Assembly (NCBI GenBank): GCA_032358165.1
Contig: JAALGY010000061.1
Span: 992,001 to 1,056,000 of the forward strand
DNA: 64,000 nt
Origin: Diplosphaera chodatii
Taxonomy: Eukaryota; Chlorophyta; Trebouxiophyceae; Prasiolales; Stichococcaceae
Reading direction: 5' to 3'
Shown here: piece after piece, positions 1 to 12,600 of the stretch
Layout of the letters: each line of letters begins with the position of its first letter
Numbering within the stretch: the first letter of the stretch is position 1
Translations under genes and position numbers: made by a program
Notes under the pieces: generated by a model
What the model was told of the DNA's origin: nothing
What the model saw: the letters and a program-made list of their open reading frames with translations, nothing else
Databases searched by the model: none

Positions 1-3000
1 CACCAGTGGACCACGCAGAGCAATGGATGCTTGCGCCGCTCTCCTGCCTCACAAGTCTGCAGTGCCTGCGGCTGAGCCTCTCCTTTGGGTTGCACCCGAA
101 TGCCAGTGGCTGGGGTTGGCTGTATGAGCTGCGACATCTCACAGCTTTACACATCCACAACCGCAGTACGCTAGGTCGTGAACTGTAGTCCTGCCCTGTA
201 CCATGCATAGGCCGGCACTAATATGTAACCCAACCGGTGAATGATTTAAGCATGTGGATGGGTCGTCTCTGCATAGGCTCACGAATGCAGGAGGTGCTGG
301 GGTTCGACATGAAGGCGCTGGGCCAGCTGAATTTGCTGCAGGAGGTCACAATCAGGTCAGCTGCGTGTGCTGTCACACTCGACCAATCCGACCCGCCACC
401 TTCCGGCTCAGGGGACACGGCAGCCAGCACCTCCTGACCCAAGTGCATGATGCTGCTCAGGGTCGATCACACCGGCGACGTGGCGCCACTTGCACGGCTT
501 CCAGCCCTGCGCAGGTGCAGCGTGTTGCAGCACTGGCCTCCCGTGGTCATCATTGTCACCGATGAATCATATGCATTCTGCCCTTGGGGTGCCGACTGTG
601 CACTCTGCTGCTGCTTGACGAGGCATACGAAACCAGGTGAGCTTGCTCCAGCAAAGGCGAAGCTGCTGATAGGGTGATGAGGAGGATGAACTTCTGCATG
701 TGCAGCCTGACCCTGTTGCTGCCAAAGTGCGGCAATTTACGCCAGTCGCATTTCGAGGATCTGGTAGCGCGCTGGGAGAGCCTCAGTGGTGAGGGTCTGC
801 ACAGATATCTCTGACAGTTGCTTAGACTGTTCGGAAGCGTGCGAGTTCATGTTCAGAGACTCGACATTGGCATTGTAAGAGCAGGCGCACCTTCTGCACT
901 GTAGGTTTGACCACCCTGAAGACGCTAGTGCTGCTGCCGCCAGGCGACTCTCGTGACTTCGATGAGGGTTATCCCACCGTGCCGTCTAATGCGGCGCTCA
1001 GTCACTTGACCAAGCTGACTTGCCTGCAGCTTCAAGTGGGCGACATCTGTCAGCACGCCATGCCTGAATATATCATGCACCTTGCACGCACTGCACTTGG
1101 GCGTGACAAGGCGTGACCCAGTCTCTTGCGTAAGCCAGCCCAGAAACTGCCAGATTGGGTTGCAAAGGTGGCCGGGGTGGAGCCGGCAAACGGGTCCATC
1201 CAGCCCAGCATCACAAGGCTGCATCGCCTGGCACGGCTGAGTGTGGGGGGCACCCTGGAGGGGAACGTGTGCGAGCTCCCAGCAGGGTTTGGCGGCCTCA
1301 CAGCGCTGACCTCCCTGAGCTTCTGTGTGGTGCGTCATGTGATCAGCCAGCCGGCTGGACGAGATTCAGCTCCAGCCTCGATGGTCGAAAGGCTACAGCA
1401 TGCGCAAGCATGTGCGGCATTGCTGTGTGCACTGCATCCAGGCACACCACCACAGAGGTGCAGCTTCTGCCCACTTACAAAGCAGCCAGAATTCGGGACA
1501 CCCAGACATCACGATCATGTGCTTGTGGCTGCGTAGGTCCACTTCAGCCCTGGGGCGCCACTCCAGGGTGGACTGGAGGCGCTGAGGGTGCTAGAGGTGG
1601 CGGGCTGCTCTGGTCCCTTGTGCATCGCCTGCGTCCTGCCAGCCTTGCAGGCAAGCAACTTCAGCAGGGGAAACAGATCGATGTCTTGCATGTTTGTCTG
1701 CCTGCTGCACCATGCTGCTTGGGGTGTTCTGTTCGACCACGTCAAGTGCACACTGGACTCTCCCCGCAAACAGCGATTGATATAGTGTAGTCATGTGAGC
1801 AGTGTGTTTTCACCTGCAGCGCCTGAGCATTGCAGATGTTGACGATCTGGAGTTGCACCCTGCCTTTGTATCGGCGCTGCAATCGATGCCAGACACTCGC
1901 TGTGAGGTCACAACAGCCTGGTTCTGGGTGTGCCCTTGCTTTCCCCCATCGGATGCTTATGCTGCTGGCACAAAACTGCATGTAATATTCAGCCGTCCAC
2001 TGCGTGATCATAGTTTACAAGAGTGCTACTGATATGCTGTGAATTGCACATCAGTAGATCTGTTGAAGTGTGTGTCCATCTGCAGGGTGAGCAAGCAGGG
2101 AGAGTACCAAGCATGCTTCCACCAGCGGCAAAGCAGCTGCCACGAGTGCACTCTCTTGTCATATACGACCCTCCGTCATGGCGTGGGTTCCCAATGACAT
2201 TTTCGTTGGACCACCTGGAGGACTTAGACCTGCAGGTATCACTGAATCGCAGTCCCAACATCAGCTGCAGTGGCATCTAGTGACCTGTCAGCTGAGCACG
2301 GTGTTGCCCTACAGTCGTCACGAAACCCCGCCCTGCAGAAGCATCGAACAGCCTGATGATCTCTGCAGATTACGACATATACCGTGAGGAACAAGCACAG
2401 CACACTCGTGGGAGGCAAGCTGAAGCGGCTTGTGATGTCCACAGGCCTGTGACCTACATAGCATTCCGGCTCAGCTGAGGTCTGCGACGCGGCTGCAGCA
2501 CCTGCGCATCGGCGGCAATGGCGCTGTGTTGCGCATAGAGCCCGCAGACCTGGAGACGCTGTCAGCCATGTGCAGCCTCACGTTCCTGAGCATTGCACAG
2601 GTAATCGCTGACCACTACGTGTGCTGGTGAGGTGCTTGCTTGCATGCGCTGATGCACGGTATTCACTAGTCAACGGTCAAGATGCCTCGATGACTGGTCG
2701 GTCGAATGGACTACTCCAAGCTTTATGGTGCAATGGGACATGAAGCAGCATGCGACCTTGAACAACGTATGAGCTGGTGCTGCAGCCGATTCCCCCTCAT
2801 GGAGGCTGTGCGCCAAGTGGGTCATTCGAGGTGCGGGTAGCCTGGGACGGGAGCTCGCTACAGGCGCTGTGCTGCATCCTCTGGGAACTTCGGGTGCGTC
2901 CTGTTCGTATGGAGCTGCCTGCTGATTCCCAGCCTGCTCGTTGCTTGATATGCGCTTCGCGTGCTCAGGGGTCAGAGCACTGATGCAAGCGCCCAAAGTT

Positions 3001-3378
3001 TCGTGTGTTACACAGTCAACCTGATGTGACGCGCTCTGCCTTGCTGTGGTGCAGGCCCGCAGCCTGACGGTCGTGCTCAGAGAACCACACGAAGTGCCGC
3101 TGGCCACTGCGGCCGCACTGCCTGCGGATGCTCTGGGACGCTGTGCAATTTCCACTCGGTCGGTGGCGGACAAGTTCAAGGGCAGCCTGCCCTGGTGTGA
3201 GCAATCCAATGACAGCACAGCGGTGGTGTGGGCCTGGCTTGATGAGGTGTTTCCGCAGCACAACACACCCTTTGACGACATTGCTGAGCTTGACGGTGCA
3301 GCAGCGATGGAGGCAGCTGTACCCAGTGATGCTAGAGATTGGCTGCAGCTGCTTGAAATGGCCAGAGGCTTGTCGTGA
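1..3378 (+). CDS. Leucine-rich-repeat protein, 5' part outside the window
   Basis: Short plus-strand exons carry LRR-like segments such as LTSLQCLRLSLSF (about 45-85), LRHLTALHIHN (about 130-165), LSHLTKLTCLQLQ (about 990-1040) and LTALTSLSFCV (about 1297-1330). Further exon pieces lie near 285-354, 470-520, 907-1040, 1161-1325, 1530-1600, 1820-1880, 2085-2235, 2465-2600 and 2770-2900. Most are bounded by CAG acceptors and GT donors. The last exon (about 3056-3378) encodes a non-repeat acidic tail ending DWLQLLEMARGLS and the TGA at 3376-3378. LRR proteins of this kind in green algae are usually protein-binding scaffolds, with or without an F-box. No F-box or kinase domain is visible, and the N-terminus is cut off by the window edge. 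The exact exon chain is not resolved. The gene is convergent with the symporter gene downstream. Confidence 0.7.
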
Positions 3379-3995
3379 CGGCCATTTGGAGCAAGCTGCA
3401 TGCAAAGCGCTTGCTGAATTATATCCAGTTGAGTGGCTGGCAGCGGTTGGTGTACTGTCTGTGATCTGATCTGCCGGCAGGGCCATCATTTACCAGGCAA
3501 GAGTTTGCTTGATGCATACCTATCCAAAGGTCAGTGTGGCTCATGTGCTTTATTCTTGCCCACATGCAAGCTGCAAGTGCCCAAGCAGACCCAGGGTCAC
3601 GAGCTGTGCAGACCATGCACATGAGGCGACGGCACTCGCTGGCATGGTAGAAGCTGGCACGAGGCACTCTCGACATGCTTCATGCAGCAGTGGCGGCTGC
3701 TCACTCTGCCACAGCTGCCGAAGGCAGTGTTCAGACCATGTGATGTCGTTGCTGATATGATGACGTTGCAGCAATGCGGGGCAGCTGTACAAGGTGGTGG
3801 CTGCTGTGCTGCAGACAGTGGCCATACCGGGGTATAATCTGAGAACATCAACACATCTACAATTTTCCAGACCGCTTATACATGAACAAGCGAAGCAAGC
3901 GCGACATTGACGGTCATGAGTATAGTGCAATGTCATTGCCCCGACACCTTGGAGGTAGTCCCATAAAGATAACAGCAACTTCAGTTATGCGAACA
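3379..3995. other. Convergent intergenic region, 3' UTRs
   Basis: About 0.6 kb between the stop codon of the LRR gene (+) and the stop codon of the symporter gene (-). It contains only short overlapping open frames in several phases with no recognisable motif. It probably holds the 3' UTRs of both genes. No terminator-like hairpin or RNA gene was recognised. Confidence 0.5.
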
Positions 3996-6900
3996 TCAGA
4001 GAGGGTGTGCTGCTGCATTGGCTGCCACAGGCGCCATCTTAGCATCCGCTTCGTCGCTCGCGTCCTCAGATGTGTCCTTCTCGATGTCTGGGCCTGTGGC
4101 GGTGGTGCTGTAGGAAACAGGAAGTTCCCCTTGCACTGCCCGCCGCTGCCGCCGCCTGCGCCACAGCTGTTTCGCCGCACCCACGAAGTTGTTCCCAGCC
4201 TTCATATCCTGTGCAAGGCCAGAGCCCAGAGGATTCTCCAGCAGGCATACTGCCGCCAGTCCCCTGCATGGAAAGGTCTGTGCGCTTGCACAGCGTTCAT
4301 TGAACCACACAACAGAGCCATCACACGCTTAGCCCTAGGTTGTAAGGTTCTTGCAAGCCCTGAGTGGCCATCAAAAGTGTATAGTGCATGTATGATGCTC
4401 ACCAGGCGACGGCGGTCCCTATCACATTAATACCCAACAATGCCTGCAAGCGTCAGAGTGCACAGCAGCTCATGCTTCCAGCCGTTAGGGGTGCTCAGGA
4501 ATTGCTAACGTGGCCATGTGCATTTTGACGGCACAGGCAGGTGGCAGTGTAGCTACAGGGAGCTGCCTGCAAGTGTCAACAACATGCCTCATACGGCCCG
4601 CCGCCCATGTACCAGCCCGTCATGTTGATGCTGTCCTTACAGCAGTCAGCCGTGGAAAGCTGGTACACAATGGCGACTGTCACCCCCCTGCACAGCGCAG
4701 CAGAGCATGAGGTGTGCACACAGCTGCTCCAGGCAGCAGCAGATGTAGCAGGCACCGGGTCGACCATGCCACACAGGAGCAATCTTGCAGCTACCACATG
4801 GATAGAGTACCCACCACCAGAACGGGAGATGGAACAGGAGCGGGTTGTACGAGTTACGAGGCAGAATAAGCAGGGCGTAGATCGCCGGCCCAAGCCCCAT
4901 GATCACTGCAGCCATACAACTGCCATATCATGATTTGCCAGGTCGTGCAAGGGCAGACGCCACACAAGAGCTGAAGCTTATGTGGATATACACACTTCAC
5001 CAGTGAACCAGGGTGACACCTGTGCCAGAGGTGGTGGTGGCGTCCAGCGCTGTGGGGGATGCAAGCAGCGGAAGGATTCCCACGACCGGCAGTACCAATA
5101 TGATGAGACGACCAAAAGCCAAGTGCCTGCATGGCGTGCAGGCGGTCATGAATGAAGGAGCTATTGCAACCATTGGGTTGGCAAATGAAGACCATGCACT
5201 TGTGTTGGGTTGATGCAGGAGGAGTGGCTTTATCCAAGCATGCAAGACGCAGCAATATCCACCTCTTGGTGGCTTTGTTGGGAGGCCGGGGCACGCCATC
5301 CTCGACAAGCCCTGCAGTCCCGTGTGCATCAATGGGTCGAAGAAACTGAACACAACATGCCTCGAGAAGAAGCATTGCAAGAAAAGGGGAAAAAGGACGA
5401 AAAAGGGGGCAGATGGCTGGTGGCACCAGGGACGCATCAATGCAGTGTACCCTGCAAGGCAAGCCTGCTGCGGAGCACCCACCAGTGAACTCGGGGCCCA
5501 TCAGCTTGGCAGCCGATGTGAATGTAGAGTCCAATGTGGACAATGATTGCGTTATAAAGATCAGGTTCACAATGCTGAACACGGCGGTGCCTGCGGGCGC
5601 AGGGTACAGAACAATGTGTCAGCGGTTGCCAGGGTCACATGGCCGACACTTTGAGCCCATACCCATCGATTGCAGTTACAAGCACACACAAATCGGTCCT
5701 GCTCCCCACCAAAGAATCGGGCCACATCCGAAGGCTGTCCTGCCTTGAAACCCGCAAAAATGTCGTCGCTAACCCTGCAATATTGATCGCCACCAGTCAG
5801 CCAGATTTGCTGCACGCATGAGCATGGTTGCAATCATGCAGGAGGCTTGTTGCAGAAGGGACTTGCCTCCAGGGCTGCAGAACAGCCACCATGCTGCCGA
5901 AAATCCCCAAGAAACCAAAAAAGAAAATGAATAGGGCGGCTATGATGCCTCCCAGTATGAACGCCTTCACCATGGTTTTCGGCTCGGCAAGGAATGCACG
6001 ATCAGTCAGCACCTGCAAGCAATGCAAAGCTCACTATCAAGGACGCCCTGAAACGTTATACAGCGCCGGCAGGGCACAGCACCACCCACACATGCATGCA
6101 GCCGCACAGGAAGTTGCAGCAGGGGCGGAGGCTCACAGGATCAAAGAACGGGTAGCTCAGCAGGCCCTGGAGGAGGCCCACAATGAGCAGGTCCACACCT
6201 CCCTGCAGCATCGAGCCAGCACAGGCTCAGGCCGGGCATTTGAAAAATCCACGACTGGCTGATGCTTGTGCAGAATGACAGAGTGACCTGCGGGATCACA
6301 TTGTGTTACACTATGCAAGTGCTTCCAATGTATCCTGACCTTCAGGCTCCACTGTGTAGACTTGTCCCAGTTGCCACCAGCAGCCTGGGACACAACATGC
6401 AGTGCAAGGTTGGGAATTGGCGACATTCGATCCGATACATTGCAAAATCTTGCGGGGGCATGATGCGTGGTGGGCGCCGCCAGCATGGCGTGCTGTCACT
6501 GCAGTCCACCGCGCTCACCTGACAAAGCGGCTGGGTCTCGATGGCGCAGTCTGTCGGCGTCCAGACGCCGCCCACATTGGGCGCGGTGCAGACGGCCTGG
6601 CTGGTGATTGCTGTTGCACCGACCAGCAAGATGTGTCAGCTGACTGGCCACAGCAAACCCACACCGCAGGCATGCTCAACATCACACAGGCAGCCACTCT
6701 GGTTGCAGCGACATGCCGAAGAAGCAGCACAACTGTTGCGAGAGGGGTCAAGCACAACTGTTGCGAGAGGGGCCGCACTTGCGTAGTTGCAGGTGGCATT
6801 GGTGTATGTGAAAGCCGCCTTGGTCAGGTTGCCGACGCCCTGGCCGACGGCAGCGCACTGGTCGTACGTCAATGTCGACTCGTTTGGCAGGGCACACGTG

Positions 6901-8684
6901 CCATTGGCGTTCCACGTGGCAAAGGACCTGCGCCAGTCGCAGCCAGCATGATCACTGCGTCCTGGCAGGGCTGCGGACAATCTGCTGACCCGCCACCGTG
7001 GCACTGCAGCTGGCAAGTGGGGCGTGTGCCTCTTACCTGGGGTTGTTCACGCCAAGCAGGATCAAAATCGCCACCAGCAGCCCCACGCAAGTGACCATCT
7101 GTGGCGCACGAGCACACGCACGGTATGACCAAGGTGCACGTGCTTTGCTGGTGCTCACCAGGCATGGGCGAAACTTGTGCAGCATATCGTTGCTGCTGGC
7201 CACACACCTGACCGGCGTCTGTGACGAGGCTGGCCCGCATGCCGCCGGTGAATGCATACACCACCGGGATGAGCGTTGACATTGTGGCCCCCAGCCACCA
7301 CTCCTTTGAGTGCTGCAACATGACAGAGCAAATTCAGCACACGTTCGTAAAGGACAAAATGGACAGCTGGCAGCCTGGCCCGGTGCCGCTGTGTAAAGTG
7401 TGGCACCAACATAACAGGTTGCCAGTCACAACAACAGCATGCATGCCACACCTCCACGCCGAAGAAACCCGCAACGACGATGGCATTGGACCAAACTTCC
7501 TGGTACAGTCTGAATGCCACTGCCAGCCCAAAGCTGATCACGGCCAGCGTGCCGTACCTGAGCAAGACAAGCCAGCAAGCTATTCGCCCGCCTTGTGAAA
7601 CAGATACTAGGTGCACATTGATACTTCTGTACGACTGTGTACGTGTGACGTGCACACAGCACGCACCTGTCGTGGATGGCTTCAGGCAGGGAGCGGTATC
7701 CCTTGCGGGTGCGCAGGAAGTAGACAACAAATGCAACAGAGGCAAAGGATGAATAGTATGCCTGCGCAGAAGCCCTGCGGTCGATGGTGAACGTACAGCT
7801 GGCACTTCCAGCTTGCAGATCAACTCAGCCAAGCATGCCACCTGCTCACCATGTATGCAACAGCTCCCACGATGCCATAGCTGCCACCGAGCAGTGACAC
7901 ATTGAGGATGGACCTGCGGCAGGGGACCAGACCATTGTCAGCACCACCGTCTGTATGTGTGCAGGTGATGAGACAATAGCCCGCTGTTGGCGGCATAAAG
8001 CGCGAGAAGCCTTTGAACGCACTTCGCAAACACCCAGCTGATGGACACCGATGCAGCCAGCATCAGCAGCGCCCGCAGATCGGTCCTGGTGTCGACCAGG
8101 CCACCCCTGCAGAAAGCAGCAGCTGGATCAAACATTGATCGCGCGACCTCTTACAAGATCGCCAGGCGAGCTGGAATTGTCTCCCAGCATCACCTGAAGA
8201 AGCGTGATGGATTTGCCACATACGGCGCAAAAGGCACAGTGATCGCGGCATAGAGCACAAGCCAGAACCACTGCAGGTCAACCTGTGGCGAGAGGTATAT
8301 GGGGTCGCACTAGCTTCGCTCAGACTGCATGTCAGCTGAACAGCGGAAAGACTTGCAAGAAGAGCACGACAGCAGGCAGCGGCTGTGCTGTGCTGCATGG
8401 TGCACCTGGCGAGCAATCAAGGCGATGAAGATGACCAAGAGCACCTGCACACATCAGAACGAGACACTGTACGTCGTTGCGGCGCATGGACACCCACAAC
8501 AAGCTACATCAGCTGCAGGAGCATCGACCGATGTTGGTGACAAGGCATCTATCCGGCAATGGGGACAGAGGCTTGCCCCGATGCTAGCCCAAAACCATTT
8601 GCTCTTCAGGGGTGCTGTAACCCGACGGAGAGCGTTTTCCAGCCTTCCTCGATCCTGGACGGCTGGATCCGCAGCCGTCTCCAT
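3996..8684 (-). CDS. Sodium:solute symporter (SSS) family transporter
   Basis: A multi-exon minus-strand gene for a polytopic Na+-coupled transporter of the plasma membrane or an organelle. The first nine exons fit in phase: 8577-8684, 8406-8444, 8194-8282, 8023-8106, 7850-7913, 7667-7761, 7452-7557, 7208-7312, 7037-7098. SSS hallmarks are SWVFAK (exon 4), YGIVGAVAY (exon 5), FLRTRKGYRSLPEAIHDRYG (exons 6-7) and FTGGMRASLVTDAGQ (exon 8), which matches the family's GG-R-x-T-D segment. A Cys- and Asn-rich loop follows (about 6560-6930). Next come PKTMVKAFILGGIIAALFIF (about 5900-5985) and ITQSLSTLDSTFTSAAKLM (about 5490-5560), the conserved SSS serine/threonine segment. Last is a charged cytosolic tail ending DAKMAPVAANAAAHPL (stop 3996-3998). 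The first intron appears to use a GC donor (GCAAGC). The substrate cannot be read from the sequence; urea (DUR3), proline or another solute is possible. A 38-bp tandem repeat abuts the start codon. Confidence 0.9.
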
Positions 8685-8796
8685 GCTGAGCAGGCTCACA
8701 CAGCCGACACCGCCGGTCGGATGCTGAGGAGGCTCACACAGCCGACACTGCCGGTCGGATGGTGAGAAGGCTCAAGCAGCCGACACTGCCGCTGAA
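8683..8796. repeat. Three tandem copies of a 38-bp unit at the symporter start codon
   Basis: Three consecutive copies begin at 8683, 8721 and 8759. Copies 1 and 2 differ at two positions; copy 3 is more diverged. Each starts ATGCTGAG or ATGGTGAG on the plus strand. The array lies immediately upstream of, and just overlaps, the ATG of the minus-strand symporter gene (8684-8682), so it occupies its 5' UTR or core promoter. Read on the minus strand, only the copy nearest the gene ends in CAGCATGG and so supplies an ATG. Confidence 0.9.
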
Positions 8797-9436
8797 CCTG
8801 ATGACGCGACTGCACGGGCGTGGACGCCGTCACTGAGTGCGAACGGTCATCTGCAGAGCGAAAGCATGAGGTTATACATCGCAAGCTGGTCCTGCACCTC
8901 CATGCACGATCAGGGCGGTGACGTGTCGCCAGATTTATTAGGTTAGAGCACGTGCAGCACACCAGTAGGTTTTGCTAGGGGTAGTTAAAGAACCTCTTTA
9001 ACTACCCCTAGTTTTGCGGGCAGACTGTCAGTGAGATAACCTGGCGGTCTGCCTAGGTGGTTGGCATGTCCACGGCTTGTGTTCGGAAGCGTCTCTCCAG
9101 GGACTGCATAGCTGGAGCAACCTCGACGGGGCATCCGTCTCTGTGGACGCTGTGCTGTCTGGATCTGGTCTTGCGCTGTGCCGGTGGCAGGCTTGTGAGG
9201 ATGGCGCGGGCTTGCTGCGGTGTTTTTTAAATCCCAAACACAGGTTGCTTCTGCAAGCGTTGCGTGGGCCACTTCGAAGCTGCATGGTGCTCACGTTAGC
9301 AAGATGCTGATGGTGCTGTTCCACCTCATCACTAGGCTGAGAACACTAGGCTGACATGGACTGATGCTGATAAGCTCTCTCTACAATGCAGGCGCTGCCC
9401 ACTGCCCTGCATATTCCAGCAGGCGCCAGCAGACGT
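8797..9436. other. Intergenic region with a perfect hairpin
   Basis: Spacer between the symporter promoter and the 3' end of the SGNH hydrolase gene, both on the minus strand. Apart from the 37-bp palindrome described separately it contains no supported coding sequence, only short overlapping frames. Confidence 0.5.
8970..9016. repeat. Perfect 17-bp-arm inverted repeat flanked by TTTTG direct repeats
   Basis: Arms at 8975-8991 and 8995-9011 are exact reverse complements (CTAGGGGTAGTTAAAGA and its complement) separated by only ACC. A 5-bp direct repeat TTTTG lies directly outside each arm (8970-8974 and 9012-9016). A short palindrome bounded by a direct duplication resembles the footprint of a tiny inserted foldback or MITE-like element. 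A 3'-end processing or termination hairpin for the upstream minus-strand gene is the alternative. Confidence 0.75.
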
Positions 9437-9613
9437 TCATGTTTCCTTCTGCGTTGAGCCTCCACCGCGCTGCTGCTCTCGGCCACTGTCAGCGCTCTCG
9501 CTGGCTTGCTGTGGCTGCTCGGCTTCCGCACCGCTGCCGCCTGAGCCCTGCTGGTGGTGACCTGCGCCAGCACCGCTGTTGCTGCCATTGGCAGACTGCT
9601 GCTCTATCCCTGC

Positions 9614-9656
<43 letters not shown>

Positions 9657-12600
9657 TGAGACGAGTCCGACTGGCTCTGTTGCTGCTGCTTCGCTTTCTC
9701 CGCCGCCTGTGGGCGTGCACAAATGAGCGGGTTTCAGGCACTGGCTGACTGGCGATGCACCCTGAACCAGGGGAGACAGGGCAACACAAGTAACCGCGCT
9801 TGTTTCAAGGCTGCATATGCACTTGCCTTACGGCGCAGCTCCCGCTGGTGCTTCTCCTCCAGCTCGTCGATGTGGCTGAACCAGCGCTGCGCCGACTCGT
9901 GCAGGTTGGTCACAAGGAACGAGTCCACCTTCACCTGGCGTGTCACAGGAATCCTGGCCCCTCAGCGTTGCTGCATCACAGCCACTGCTGGCTGGTGTCA
10001 TGGCGGCTGTGGGCTGCACGCCAGTCATCCATGCACGTTTACAGCCCTTGAGCAGTCACATGAATGGGGACTGGGGAGCACCTTGTGCTCTCCGCTGCTG
10101 GTGCTGTCCATGTTGTGCACGGCAATGGTGCACTCCTCGTGCTGGCTGACTGCACAGCACATGAAAGAGCATGCGAATCCGTGACCATTGCCTTCAGCAT
10201 GGACTCTACATGATGAGGAGCCGACACCATCACCGCAGAATGAGCACCATCGATATGACACATCGGCCTGGCACAGTGCGAACCTGCAATGTATTGCCAT
10301 TCTGACTGAGACGTGCGGGACTCCCACTGACCGTCCACAAGCTTCGACTCGCACTCGCAGCCTGTGAGGTGGAACATTGCGGTCGTCAGCATGGCCATCC
10401 CAGAGCTACTAACCGGCTCCGGCTTCAGAAACGCAGGGGGATGTTCCCCGATATGCACTCCATCGTCTTCACATCGTGCACACCGTCACATAGCAGACAG
10501 CCTGGAGAATCAGGTCATTCCTCCCCACCTGAGATGCAGCTCAGCTCTGCGATGCCCATGTGCTCGTACGAGCGCAGGATGCCGACCCCGATCAGCACCT
10601 TGGAGTCCCCACGGTATGTCTTTGTGTTGGCCTGTGGCATGCAATGGAGTGAATGGTACCGACACCCTTTTACTATTTGTTGAGTTCTTGTACTGAGTGC
10701 ACGGTCCTGGCATGAAGACCATGAACACCAGCTTATGACAGACTGGCAGGCCTGCGGACTCACCTTCAGCACAATCTTGTCGCCTGGCTTCCAGCTGACA
10801 TAACCCCACTTATGGCGCCCATTCCTGCCCTCGTCCTTCCATTGGAAGCCCTGTCAATGTGGCGTTCAACCAGCTCTCACGCTTCAAAGGTCCCTCCTCC
10901 TGCAACAACAGTGCTTTGCATCTACTTCTCAAGTCCTCACCTGCGTCTCGACAACAGCGTCCTGAAGCTGCTCGTTTCTCAGGCAAGTGGACTTGCCCTC
11001 GTGATTCCCTGCGGTACCAATATCGAAGTTTCAAGCAGGTTCAGGCCCTGGCTGCTGTGCAAGGACATCACCATTCATGAGCCATGCTCATGCACTGTCT
11101 GTCGTTCCCACCTTCAAACATTGGCTCTGGCACACGGGCCAGATCACTTGCTGCCGCCGGCTGGGCTGACACATCCAGGCCGCGTAGTACAAGCGCAGCT
11201 GCCTCGTTGCGCAGGAAGCCAATGATCATGTCGGCGAAGTACCTGTGTAACAGGAGCGAGTGGCGTTGAGAAGTCAGGCGCTGTATCTACCCACATGTCG
11301 CATGCAACTGAAGACACAAGTGTGCTCTACCCTGCAGCCACACACACTAATGCTGCCAAGCTCCTGTGTATGGTGAGAATGTGGATGACGACTTTACCTG
11401 TGACCGTTGTAGCCGTTGGGGTGGCCCTTGTCAAAGTACAAGTCCGATACCTTGAACCCTGACACATTGTGTGCAATGAGGTCGTGCACAGTATCGCGCC
11501 ATGACAGCGACGGCAGCCCGTAATACTTGCCAAAAACGTCCAGCTGATCTTCTGGCGATACCCAGAAGTCCTATAGGTTTCATGTAGCAGACATCGGTTG
11601 TCGCAATGGAAAATGTCGTTTGTAAAGCTGCAGCACTGAAGCTTGCAGATGTGTGCAGCCCTGACGTGTAGGAAATGACAGCATACATACGAACCTGTGT
11701 GACAGGCGACCACCAGTGCAGGATGATCACAGCTGGTGCGCTGCGGTAGTTGAGCAGCTTCCGCAGCAACACCTCAAAGCCACGCCTGCATGACACCGTC
11801 ACAGCAGCTGAGGAATGCAGTACAGCAAGCATATAGCAAGCATGTCAGAGCTCCCAGGTCAGAACCCTTTGATAGCACATGCGCTACACAGGGTCATTAG
11901 ATATCATCAAGACTGTGCACCTGCCATCTGTAGTGACATCGCACATCTTCTGGCCGTCGTTCATGGTGAACTGCAGGTTGGCATGCGAATGTAGGACCCA
12001 CATCTGCTGCAGGGCACCTACTGAACTTCGCAAGATCACCGAGCACCTCTGCGGCCAACACTTGGCCAAGACTTCAGCGTTACCTCAACGAACACCAAGT
12101 CTGAGTGCGGGGGCGCAAAGTCATGGATGCACTGGCTCATGTAGGACGACGGCGCCGCCGCCAGGGCGCCATTGTGGAACGTGTGGTTTTGATTAGGAAA
12201 CACGGTGCGGATCCAGTAGAAGAGCCGCTCCCGGTACGACAGGTCAATTGTAGCTGCGCCCACGCCAGCTGCGTCCATCACAGCCAAATCGTGAGCCTCG
12301 GTCACATGCAGCAGCATGCATGCATGCACTGCAAAGCGGCGTGCCTGCAGATGTCTGGCCGACCAGCAGGTTCAGAGCAGTGTGCATGCACAGCTGGTCG
12401 ATAGTGTGCAACTCGCGACCCACCCGTCACGCTGCCGCCGACAGTTGAGACGGTGATGGCGTCACCGCGGATGAGCTTGTGCAGCACGCGGTGCAGCCGC
12501 TCGGGGTCGCCAGCATAGCTCACAGACCTGGAGTGCATGCATGGATGCTACACTCATTCACCACACCAGTGATCTGTTGCTCACTGGGTGCTATCAGCCA

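Noticed and set aside
3996..8684. Firm assignment of the symporter as the urea transporter DUR3
   Set aside because: The SSS family is clear, but no residue set seen here distinguishes urea from other substrates, so only the family is given.
8683..8796. CRISPR-like repeat array
   Set aside because: Copies are directly adjacent with no spacers and number only three; this is a minisatellite in a nuclear genome.
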